The translations under genes and the position numbers were made by a program. Under the pieces are notes generated by a model. The model made no database searches, was not told where the DNA came from, and saw only the letters and a list, made by a program, of their open reading frames with translations. From Martinezella lusitana (lineage in GTDB: Bacteria; Pseudomonadota; Alphaproteobacteria; Rhizobiales; Rhizobiaceae): a stretch of 64,000 nt of DNA. Where the stretch lies: NCBI RefSeq assembly GCF_010668395.1, contig NZ_WUEY01000019.1, positions 1 to 64,000 on the forward strand, in the 5' to 3' direction. Shown here in pieces: positions 17,416-24,907 of this stretch. How positions within the stretch are numbered: position 1 is the stretch's first letter; the number at the start of each line of letters is the position of its first letter.

Positions 17416-18198
17416 ATGAGTGAACCCAAACTCAAAATCGAGGGCCTCAACAAATGGTACGGCGGCAGGAAGAGCCGTGTCCATGCGCTGAGCAACATCG
17501 ATCTGGAACTTGCGGACAACGAGTTCGTCTCACTCGTCGGGGCATCGGGCTGCGGCAAGAGCACGTTGCTGTCGATCGTCGCCGGCCTGCAGGGTTTTGA
17601 CAACGGCGTCCTGCTGACGGACGGCGCACCGATCGTCGGCCCCGGGCTCGATCGCGGCGTGGTGTTCCAGTCCTATACCCTATTGCCTTGGTTGACGGCT
17701 CAGCAAAATGTCGAGTTTGCGCTTCAGGCTGCAGGGCTTCCGACGGCTGAATGCCGGGATGTCGCCCGCCACCACATCGAGCTCGTCAAACTCACCAAGT
17801 TCGCCGATGCGTTTCCGTCGCAACTGTCCGGCGGCATGAAGCAGCGCGTCGCGATTGCGCGCGCTCTGTCCTACCGCCCGAAAATGCTGCTGATGGACGA
17901 ACCGTTCGGTGCGCTCGACGCCCTGACGCGTCATCAAATGCAGGAACTCCTGACGCAGATCTGGGAAGAGCACCGACTGACCGTTCTCTTCGTCACCCAC
18001 GACGTCGAAGAAGCCGTCTATCTTTCGGATCGCATCGTAGCAATGAGCATCAATCCGGGCCGCATCAATGCGACCTTTCATGTTGGGCTCGCTCGGCCGC
18101 GCAACCAGGATATGATCGCGACCGCAGAGTTCATAGCTCTTCAGAAAGAGGTTCTCGCGGCCATACGCGCCGGATCACAGGGCGAAATGGAACATTGA
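17416..18198 (+). CDS. ABC transporter ATP-binding protein, SsuB/TauB type
   Basis: A 260-residue ATPase starting at 17416. It has Walker A GASGCGKST, Q-loop VFQSYTLLPWLT, signature LSGGMKQRVAIARAL, Walker B LLMDEPFGALDALTRHQMQ and H-loop VTHDVEEA, all diagnostic of the nitrate/taurine subfamily. It ends the importer operon and converges on the formamidase-like gene across a short hairpin. Confidence 0.94.
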   Translation: MSEPKLKIEGLNKWYGGRKSRVHALSNIDLELADNEFVSLVGASGCGKSTLLSIVAGLQGFDNGVLLTDGAPIVGPGLDRGVVFQSYTLLPWLTAQQNVEFALQAAGLPTAECRDVARHHIELVKLTKFADAFPSQLSGGMKQRVAIARALSYRPKMLLMDEPFGALDALTRHQMQELLTQIWEEHRLTVLFVTHDVEEAVYLSDRIVAMSINPGRINATFHVGLARPRNQDMIATAEFIALQKEVLAAIRAGSQGEMEH

Positions 18199-18207
18199 TC
18201 GGCTCAC

Positions 18208-18233
18208 GGCGGCACCGGACCGCGTGTGCCGCC
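18208..18233. terminator. Bidirectional hairpin between convergent genes
   Basis: Perfect 8-bp GC-rich arms GGCGGCAC (18208-18215) and GTGCCGCC (18226-18233) enclose a 10-nt loop between the ABC ATPase stop and the convergent formamidase-like stop. There is no long T-run, so termination efficiency is uncertain. Confidence 0.5.
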
Positions 18234-18257
18234 TTCCAGGGTCCGAAGTCCTGATAT

Positions 18258-20246
18258 TCAGCTGAACCTCGAAAGCAGATTCCGCATGATGCGTCCGACG
18301 TTGTTGTCCTGGCCCGCTTCAGGCAGTGCGCCGATCCAGGCCACCGACGACACCGAGAAGACGATTCCGCCGCCGTCGTGCCGATAGACCGTCATGTCAG
18401 CGCGGCGTAGGGAATTACGCTCCGCCTCCCCGCCAGCGATCCAAAGGTCAGGTCGGACCTGGAAACTGTCGTCAAAATCATCGGCGACAGCGAGCCTGAC
18501 CAGGGTGTCGGGTGTTTCTTCCGATTGAAGGACGGCATCGATCTCATAGCCTGCGGCGGCGCCGAGAACACGGCCCTCGCTTCCTATGGCTTCCGATCCG
18601 ACACCCTCGAAAAGCCACGCATATTCGCCGGAATAACTTTGTTCCAGGCGGCGATAGGGCCGAGAGCGTCCGAAGCTCATGATCACGTAGGTAACCCCGA
18701 CAAGCGCCTGCGGATGATTAAGACCGCGATCCTCCCAATTGCCGCCCGGTTCTCCGGTGAACGAAAGATGGCTCTCGCCCGGCCGACCTGTCCAGATATC
18801 GTTCTTTCCCCGTCGCAGTTCCATCAGATCGTCCTGAAATGCAACAACCCAATAGAAACCGTTTCCGCCGAGATAGGCGAGGCTGCCGCCGGAGCCCAGA
18901 TAATCCTTGAGGCCGCTCATCATCCGGGAGGACCAATATTCCGGGTGGCTGCCCGTCATAAGCATTCGGTATGGGACAAGCGCGTTTTTGCCCTCCCGAT
19001 CGAGGTCATGGTCCGTTAAAATATCGACGTCGATTGCGCTGCGAGCGAGAAATTTCAGAAGCTCGAGATCGACGGATAGAAGATGCGGCGAGTTGGAAAG
19101 CGGATAGTGATAGTCTTCGCGCAATGTCGCCCGCGGGCGGCGGCTACTCGTCAGACTGACACCGCTCAAATCGCCATGAACATCATAAAGGCTCAGGAAG
19201 TTATTATCGATCGCGAAGCGGTGAGCCCTATCGGTGCCATGCCAGGGATATCGTTGCGGAGGCAATTGCTCGTCAGCGTAGGCGAGATAGGTCGCCGTCG
19301 GCAAGAGAAGAGCAACAGAAGCTTTCGGAACCGCCGGACGGACGAAGAATGAAATTTTCTCGACGCCAACTCGCGTTTCAATGGCAACGGCGTATACGCC
19401 GGATCTACTGCCTGGCGGCACCGCAATCCTGAGATCAGGCTCCCAATGGAATCCGCCAAAGTCATCGTCATGAAGATGAATGGCATCGAATTGATCCGGG
19501 GCAAGCCGTGGGTCGTGAACCTCGCCATTGAACCGGGGCGAGGCTACGCTGAACGTAGGGGCGTTGCGAATGGCAAGCGCCGGTCCTTGACCGCCGATGG
19601 GGACAAGTTCTCCAATATTTCCTTGTGCCGGAAAGCGCCATTCGAAACTGGAACTCACCGACTGGAAAAATATCCGGCCGATCCGGGCGTTGAGTGTCGC
19701 ACAAAGGTGGGTTGGTTCAGCTCCGATAAAAACCCGGTCCGGCTTTGCAACACCGCCCAGGGTGAGTTCAAACGCTTTACCAGTTGCCGGCTCGACGATG
19801 CTGACCCTTGCGACGTCGGACCCGACCAAAACCGATAGCCGATACCAACGCTCGTTTCGCGCACGCATCATGCTCTGCCCGTTGACATGAATGTCTCCGG
19901 AACTATCGATCGTTAGGTTGAACCCGGACCAGGTGATGACCGGCTTCGTATCAGCGTTGCGCGTGAAAAGAACCTCGACGGCGAGCTCGCATGTCGGGCC
20001 GTCGAAAACTGTCGGAAGTTCGATCCAGGATCCGAGATCGTAGGCCCGTTCTTCAAATGCGTCGGACAATCTCTCCAGGGGCCAATCCAGGCTTTCGGCC
20101 TGATCTCTATCCAGTTCCATAACTGAAACTCTAGCACCAGGGTCGCAGCATGATATGAACGCTTCGATATTGCTGCCTGCCTTCACGCTCCATGGCTCGA
20201 CGAAGCCGACGGCAGCCATTGCGGAGTGGTCCAACTTTCTTCGCAT
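18258..20246 (-). CDS. N,N-dimethylformamidase large-subunit-like protein
   Basis: A 662-residue protein resembling the large subunit (DmfA2) of N,N-dimethylformamidase. It has an N-terminal beta-rich lectin-like region (about 1-220) and a C-terminal region with a glutamine-amidotransferase-like fold, including the landmark GSHPEYWS (near residues 430-437) and the following YLGSGGSLAYLGGNGFYW. In the Paracoccus enzyme a mononuclear iron is bound by two Tyr and one carboxylate; a Tyr of the HPEYW segment is a plausible ligand here. The known enzyme also has a small subunit of about 130 residues, which I do not see nearby. It likely hydrolyses an amide or formamide bond in the imported compound. 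Confidence 0.78.
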   Translation of the reverse strand: MRRKLDHSAMAAVGFVEPWSVKAGSNIEAFISCCDPGARVSVMELDRDQAESLDWPLERLSDAFEERAYDLGSWIELPTVFDGPTCELAVEVLFTRNADTKPVITWSGFNLTIDSSGDIHVNGQSMMRARNERWYRLSVLVGSDVARVSIVEPATGKAFELTLGGVAKPDRVFIGAEPTHLCATLNARIGRIFFQSVSSSFEWRFPAQGNIGELVPIGGQGPALAIRNAPTFSVASPRFNGEVHDPRLAPDQFDAIHLHDDDFGGFHWEPDLRIAVPPGSRSGVYAVAIETRVGVEKISFFVRPAVPKASVALLLPTATYLAYADEQLPPQRYPWHGTDRAHRFAIDNNFLSLYDVHGDLSGVSLTSSRRPRATLREDYHYPLSNSPHLLSVDLELLKFLARSAIDVDILTDHDLDREGKNALVPYRMLMTGSHPEYWSSRMMSGLKDYLGSGGSLAYLGGNGFYWVVAFQDDLMELRRGKNDIWTGRPGESHLSFTGEPGGNWEDRGLNHPQALVGVTYVIMSFGRSRPYRRLEQSYSGEYAWLFEGVGSEAIGSEGRVLGAAAGYEIDAVLQSEETPDTLVRLAVADDFDDSFQVRPDLWIAGGEAERNSLRRADMTVYRHDGGGIVFSVSSVAWIGALPEAGQDNNVGRIMRNLLSRFS

Positions 20247-20541
20247 GCGTCACTCTTTTCCGCTTCCGTTCGCGCGATTTCGACAATACCGCCGTCGTGA
20301 TTTGTTACTCAACGCGATCAGATGTCCATGGGTCACAGGTGGAACGGCTATGCCGACGCAGATTTGCTTTCCTGCGCCGCTTCGATAACAAGACCAAGCT
20401 TGTTGGCCACCTGTTCCGTGCCGGCTGGCCTTGTCGATCAGCAGGGTGAATGAGAACCTCTCGCCACTGGCCATTGGCCATTGGCCCGATACGACCGGAG
20501 CGACGGCCGTCACCATCCAAGATCTGCTTCCTCCAAGGTTT
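20247..20541. other. Gene-free gap downstream of the TetR gene
   Basis: No convincing gene was found. A short repeated GGCCATT tract occurs around 20466-20484 (CCATTGGCCATTGGCC). The region is the leader of the formamidase-like gene and the 3' flank of the TetR gene. Confidence 0.5.
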
Positions 20542-21150
20542 TCAGAGGGACAGGTAGCCGAAAACCGCGCGGTTGACGCGCTCAAGCAGTGCCGTGCTGT
20601 CTGTCTCGCCGCGCCTTCCGGCGGCATCGACCATCCCCCGGATGATCGCGATCAGATCGCCCACCGCTTCGGCGGCGCGGGCCGCAGGCGGCAGATCATC
20701 GGCAGTGAGGCAGCGCCGGAATAGCCCGTCCATCTCGTCCCCCATCTTTTCGACAGCCGCATCCGGCGGAAGGCGTGCCTCTTCCACATCGAGCAATCGC
20801 GCCAAAACCGGGCGCCGCAACTGATTGGCAACGGCTGCAGCAACCATTCGGCCGAGGCAATCACGCCCGATCGCACCTGCGGCCGCACCTTCCACGTCCC
20901 TCAGGGCCTGTTCCATTTCTCGCACGATCAAGGCACGCGTGATCGAATCCTTGTTCGGAAAATACTGGTAGAGCGAGCCGATGCTAACCCCTGCAAGTTC
21001 GGCGACCCTGTTGGTCGTATAACCCTCGAAGCCCGCATCCTCGAGAATGCGAGCAGAAGCTTCCAGAATGGCCGAAACGGTTTCGGCGGAGCGCCTCTGA
21101 CCCGGCTGTTTCCGGGGTTTTAGGGGATCGGCAGCAGCTTTGCTTTTCAT
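20542..21150 (-). CDS. TetR/AcrR family transcriptional regulator
   Basis: A 202-residue repressor with the TetR DNA-binding domain at about residues 20-70: SAILEASARILEDAGFEGYTTNRVAELAGVSIGSLYQYFPNKDSI. The C-terminal half is the variable ligand and dimer domain. It is divergent from the monophosphatase-fold gene at 21228 and has a candidate operator at 21172-21187. It may also control the formamidase-like gene downstream on the same strand. Confidence 0.92.
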   Translation of the reverse strand: MKSKAAADPLKPRKQPGQRRSAETVSAILEASARILEDAGFEGYTTNRVAELAGVSIGSLYQYFPNKDSITRALIVREMEQALRDVEGAAAGAIGRDCLGRMVAAAVANQLRRPVLARLLDVEEARLPPDAAVEKMGDEMDGLFRRCLTADDLPPAARAAEAVGDLIAIIRGMVDAAGRRGETDSTALLERVNRAVFGYLSL

Positions 21151-21171
21151 GGGTGAATGCGAGTAGCCAAA

Positions 21172-21187
21172 GTGAGCTTTTACTCAC
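21172..21187. promoter_or_regulatory. Candidate TetR operator
   Basis: GTGAG (21172-21176) and CTCAC (21183-21187) are inverted around CTTTTA in the 77-bp divergent region between the TetR gene and the monophosphatase-fold gene. A second interleaved pair GAGTA (21161)/TACTC (21181) is present. The length is typical for TetR operators. Confidence 0.45.
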
Positions 21188-21227
21188 ATCATAAAGCCAT
21201 CGATATTCGTTTTCAACAGGCACTCCG

Positions 21228-22022
21228 ATGACTGACCTCGAACTTCTTCTTGCCCCCGTGACAGATGCGGTTGAAGCCGCTGGCAGAACCCTGCAAAAAC
21301 GGTTCTCGACCGCCTCCCGTCCCGGCGACATGGCGACGCTTCTTAGCGAAATCAATGCGAACGACGCAGCCGTCACGGACGGTCTGCGCAGATCTCTTCT
21401 GGCACTCCTGCCCGGTTCGAGCTGGATCGATGACGAAGAGGAGGGCGGGCCGCTGCCGCAGGGCGACTGGTGGGTCACCGATCCTGCAGAAGGCAATGTC
21501 AATCATGTTCACGGCCGTCCGCAATGGGGCGTCTCCGCGACGCTGGTGCGAGACGGCGAGCCCGCCCTGACCGTCGTCCGCCTGCCGATGACCAATGAGA
21601 CATTCACAGCCATACAGGGTCGCGGAGCGCGGTTGAACGGCACTCCGCTGTCTGCCTCCAGGAAAACCGAGCTCGGCGCTGCGATCGTCGCCACCGGTCA
21701 AGGCAAGCCTGGTGAAGATGGTGATATCTACAGGCGCGTCGGACAGGCGGTGACCGCGATGCTGAATGCCGCCCTGCTGGTCCGCATGTCGGTGCCATCG
21801 ACGTTGGAACTGGTAGAAGTCGCGGCCGGCCGCCTGGATGGCTTCTGGCAATACAGCCAGGTACGGTCGGGACTTGCCGGCGGCGCCTTGCTTGTTCGGG
21901 AGGCAGGCGGCGTCGTGACCGACATGAGTGGCAGCCCGTGGACACTTGCCAGCACGGGTTTCATTGCCGCCTCGCCCGGCATCCATAGCGACATCGTCCG
22001 AACGCTTTCCCCGATTGCCTGA
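21228..22022 (+). CDS. Inositol monophosphatase-fold protein with altered metal site
   Basis: A 264-residue protein of the IMPase/CysQ/HisN superfamily. The first metal Glu is kept (IDDEEEGG), but the DPIDGTxN motif reads DPAEGNVN, with Glu for the second Asp and Asn for Thr. The C-terminal WD motif reads RS in QVRSGLAGGALLVREAGG, so the third metal Asp is missing. The fold-level signature GALLVREAGGVVTD is intact. Normal members remove phosphate from inositol, histidinol or nucleotide phosphates using Mg2+; activity here is doubtful or modified. It is followed 34 nt later by an oxidoreductase gene. Confidence 0.82.
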   Translation: MTDLELLLAPVTDAVEAAGRTLQKRFSTASRPGDMATLLSEINANDAAVTDGLRRSLLALLPGSSWIDDEEEGGPLPQGDWWVTDPAEGNVNHVHGRPQWGVSATLVRDGEPALTVVRLPMTNETFTAIQGRGARLNGTPLSASRKTELGAAIVATGQGKPGEDGDIYRRVGQAVTAMLNAALLVRMSVPSTLELVEVAAGRLDGFWQYSQVRSGLAGGALLVREAGGVVTDMSGSPWTLASTGFIAASPGIHSDIVRTLSPIA

Positions 22023-22056
22023 TCGAATTTCTCGATCAATTTACCTGGAGATCCAT

Positions 22057-22695
22057 ATGACTAGACTTGCAATCCTCGGCGCAGGCCGGGTTTCGACCGT
22101 GCTTGCCGCCAAGCTTGCCGCTAACGGACATATCGTAACAATCGGCGTCCGCGACCCGTCGCGAACAAAAGACAACTGGAAAGGGCCGGAGCTTCGAATC
22201 TGTGCCATGGCGGAGGCCGTCGAAGACGCCGATGTCGTCGTCAACGCCCTGCCGGGCGATACGAGCCTCAACGTGCTTTCTGGCCTGAGCGGACACCTGT
22301 CGGGTCGAATTCTCGTGGACGTCGCCAATGCAACAAAACGCGGGCCTGACGGAATGCCAGCCGGGCTTCTTTATCCGGACACCAGCCTTGCGGAAGAATT
22401 GCAACGGGCACTACCGCAGACGCGCGTGGTAAAGACGCTCAACACCATGCTTTCTACGATCATGGCGGCCCCGGACGCCCTTGCGCAGACGCCGACTGTC
22501 TTTCTCTCGGGCGATGATGCGACAGCCAAGCAGACCGTCAGGGCGTTGCTTCTCGATCTTGGCTGGGCCGACGATTGGATCGTCAATCTCGGACCGCTCG
22601 CGAGTGCGCGCGGCACGGAAGCATTCGTGCTGATCGTCCCATTCGTGCTCAAAGCGAAGGGCTTCGCGCCGTTCGCGCTGACCATGGCACGGTGA
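22057..22695 (+). CDS. NAD(P)-binding oxidoreductase, F420-dependent NADP reductase-like
   Basis: A 212-residue protein starting at 22057 after ACCTGGAG. It begins with a Rossmann motif ILGAGRVSTVLAAKLAANGH and has DADVVVNALPGD, LVDVANA and RVVKTLNTM, the pattern of the NADP oxidoreductase coenzyme F420-dependent / 6-phosphogluconate dehydrogenase N-terminal family. Bacteria outside actinomycetes and archaea usually lack F420, so NADPH is the likelier cofactor. It is cotranscribed with the monophosphatase-fold gene. Confidence 0.85.
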   Translation: MTRLAILGAGRVSTVLAAKLAANGHIVTIGVRDPSRTKDNWKGPELRICAMAEAVEDADVVVNALPGDTSLNVLSGLSGHLSGRILVDVANATKRGPDGMPAGLLYPDTSLAEELQRALPQTRVVKTLNTMLSTIMAAPDALAQTPTVFLSGDDATAKQTVRALLLDLGWADDWIVNLGPLASARGTEAFVLIVPFVLKAKGFAPFALTMAR

Positions 22696-22795
22696 GTTTC
22701 CGGCCCCGCCGGATATCTATAGGCAGAGGACGTTCCATTGTGGCACCCTCCTCGCCTGCCGTTCGAAAGTCGGACATATATACCTGCCCTTCCCG

Positions 22796-23470
22796 TCAGC
22801 GTCGCCTGGCGGGAAGATGGTGCAGCAGCGAGCGGCACGCCTGCATGATGTGATCCGTCAGGAACGCGGCCGCCTGTTCCACATCGCCGGTCTTGCAGAT
22901 CGCCAGCAATTCGCGATGCTCGCGATCGGCCGTCTCCTTGCCGTGCGACAGAGTGAGCTGCACCCGCAAATAGCGCTCGAGCCGGTCGTTGACCGAGCGG
23001 ATCGTGCTGACTAGATAGGGTCTCTGCGCGTCCTCATAGAGGCAGCTGTGAAATTGCCAGTTGAGCTCCGACCAGCGCGCGACATCGGCCTCCCTTGCAA
23101 ACTCATCGCAATAGGCCTGCGCCTTCCCGAAGGTCCTGTCCGTCATGAAGGGAATTGAAAGCCGCAGCGCATTCGATTCCAGGATGGCGCGCACCTCGAA
23201 GATCTGCGCGATCTCCGGTTCCGAAACGCTGGTGACGATCGCGCCTCTGTTGCGATGGAATTCGACCAGCCCTTCGGCCTCGAGACGCTTCAGCGCCTCG
23301 CGCACCGGGATCTTGCTGACGTTGAAAAGACGGGCGACGTCGTCCTGACGGATCGGTTCCCCTTCGTCGAGGGAGCCGTCGGCGATGGAATCCCGGATGA
23401 ACTTCAGGATGACATCCGACGTGCTCGGCGCCTTTCCCAGATTGGGTATCTCATCGACGTTGAGAGGCAT
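22796..23470 (-). CDS. GntR family regulator, FCD domain
   Basis: A 224-residue regulator with an N-terminal winged helix (about 18-80: ILKFIRDSIADGSLDEGEPIRQDDVARLFNVSKIPVREALKRLEAEGLVEF) and a C-terminal all-helical FCD domain with metal-binding His positions in NWQFHS, DREHREL and LTDHIM. It is divergent from the proline-racemase-family operon. Two GTATAC-centred palindromes lie between them, so it is the probable repressor of that operon, with hydroxyproline, proline or a derivative as likely effector (inference). Confidence 0.9.
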   Translation of the reverse strand: MPLNVDEIPNLGKAPSTSDVILKFIRDSIADGSLDEGEPIRQDDVARLFNVSKIPVREALKRLEAEGLVEFHRNRGAIVTSVSEPEIAQIFEVRAILESNALRLSIPFMTDRTFGKAQAYCDEFAREADVARWSELNWQFHSCLYEDAQRPYLVSTIRSVNDRLERYLRVQLTLSHGKETADREHRELLAICKTGDVEQAAAFLTDHIMQACRSLLHHLPARRR

Positions 23471-23658
23471 TCAATCATTATTCCCTGGAAATGGCGGAAG
23501 GCGACCGACGGTTTCAAGGCCGCGGCGTCTCCTCAATATCGTGATCTCCTTCCGCCGCGCAAGCGCGCATCTCGGCTGTTGGGCGAAAGGAAGCACGGCC
23601 ATCGCAACCGTCTCGGCCCTGCTCGAAGCCGCGCGATGCCGCTTGACGCTCGCGCATA

Positions 23659-23699
23659 ATCGTATACGTTATCCGAAAATTTAAGATAACGTATACGAT
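23659..23699. promoter_or_regulatory. Paired GTATAC operators
   Basis: Perfect 15-bp inverted arms ATCGTATACGTTATC (23659-23673) and GATAACGTATACGAT (23685-23699) are separated by 11 nt. Each arm has its own palindromic core CGTATACG, so two dimers could bind 26 bp apart. The position between the FCD GntR gene and the racemase-family gene, and the GTATAC core, fit a GntR operator. The other parts of 23471-23790 show no gene. Confidence 0.75.
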
Positions 23700-23790
23700 C
23701 ACGGCCCCGGGAAGGAATGTTGCATGTCACCTCTTCTGGCGCCGTGCCTCGGCTACGCCACCGCTGTATTCGTAAGGAACTGAGACGGAA

Positions 23791-24819
23791 ATGCGCACAT
23801 CGAAAGTCATCCATGTCGTAAGCTGCCATGCCGAAGGAGAGGTTGGCGACGTGATCGTCGGCGGCGTCGCCCCTCCTCCGGGGGCGACCGTCTGGGAACA
23901 ATCACGCTGGATCGCCAAGGACGAAACCTTGCGAAACTTCGTTCTCAACGAACCGCGCGGCGGCGTCTTCCGGCATGTGAACCTGCTCGTTCCGCCGAAG
24001 AACCCCGAGGCACAGATGGCCTGGATCATCATGGAGCCGGCCGATACGCCGCCCATGTCCGGATCGAACTCGATCTGCGTGTCGACCGTCCTGCTCGACA
24101 CCGGTATCATCCCGATGCAGGAGCCGATCACCCGCATGGTGCTGGAAGCGCCGGGCGGCCTGATCGAGGTGAAGGCCGAATGCCGCAACGGCAAGGCCGA
24201 GCGCATTCATGTGCGCAACGTCCCGTCCTTTGCCGACAAGCTCGACGCAAAGCTGGAGGTCGAGGGCATCGGCACGATCACCGTCGATACCGCCTATGGC
24301 GGCGACAGCTTCGTGCTTGTCGATGCCGCCTCGCTCGGCCTCAGCCTCCAGCCCGACCAGGCGCGCGACATCGCCCGCCTCGGCGTCAGAATTACCGAAG
24401 CCGCCAATGAGCAGCTCGGCTTTCGCCATCCTGTCAACGACTGGAACCATATCTCCTTCTGCCAGATCACCGATCCGGTCCAGATGAAGGACGGCGTTCT
24501 CTGGGGAAAGAACGCCGTCGCCATTCGTCCCGGCAAGATCGACCGCTCGCCGACCGGCACCGGCTGCTCGGCGCGCATGGCCGTTCTGCATGCAAAGGGT
24601 CAGATGAAGGTCGGCGACCGGTTCGTCGGGACATCGCTCATCGACACGGAATTCCATTGCAGCATCGACGGCGCCGTCGACCTCGACGGCACGGCCGCGA
24701 TCAGCCCGATCATATCAGGCCGCGCATGGATCGTCGGCACGCACCAGCTCATGGTCGATCCCGATGATCCTTTCCCGGCCGGATACAGGCTCTCCGACAC
24801 TTGGCCCATGGATCTCTAG
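23791..24819 (+). CDS. Proline racemase family protein (hydroxyproline epimerase / trans-3-hydroxyproline dehydratase type)
   Basis: A 342-residue protein of the proline racemase family. The first catalytic position is Ser (MSGSNSIC instead of MCGHGT), while the second Cys is kept in SPTGTGCSAR. In characterised members Cys/Cys pairs epimerise or racemise, Thr/Cys enzymes dehydrate trans-3-hydroxyproline, and Ser/Cys members have been linked to 4-hydroxyproline epimerase and/or dehydratase activity. It leads an operon with a peptide importer and two proline peptidases, which supports action on (hydroxy)proline released from peptides. The promoter carries the GTATAC operators. Confidence 0.88.
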   Translation: MRTSKVIHVVSCHAEGEVGDVIVGGVAPPPGATVWEQSRWIAKDETLRNFVLNEPRGGVFRHVNLLVPPKNPEAQMAWIIMEPADTPPMSGSNSICVSTVLLDTGIIPMQEPITRMVLEAPGGLIEVKAECRNGKAERIHVRNVPSFADKLDAKLEVEGIGTITVDTAYGGDSFVLVDAASLGLSLQPDQARDIARLGVRITEAANEQLGFRHPVNDWNHISFCQITDPVQMKDGVLWGKNAVAIRPGKIDRSPTGTGCSARMAVLHAKGQMKVGDRFVGTSLIDTEFHCSIDGAVDLDGTAAISPIISGRAWIVGTHQLMVDPDDPFPAGYRLSDTWPMDL

Positions 24820-24907
24820 AGGAAAGCCAACCTGTCGCGGAGGACGGCATTCGCAGGAAGGCCTTCCTCGCGATTTGAACTGAACGCAAATAACTGGGAG
24901 GATAACC

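Noticed and set aside
20466..20484. CCATTGGCCATTGGCC short tandem repeat
   Set aside because: Only about two units; too short to call a functional repeat.
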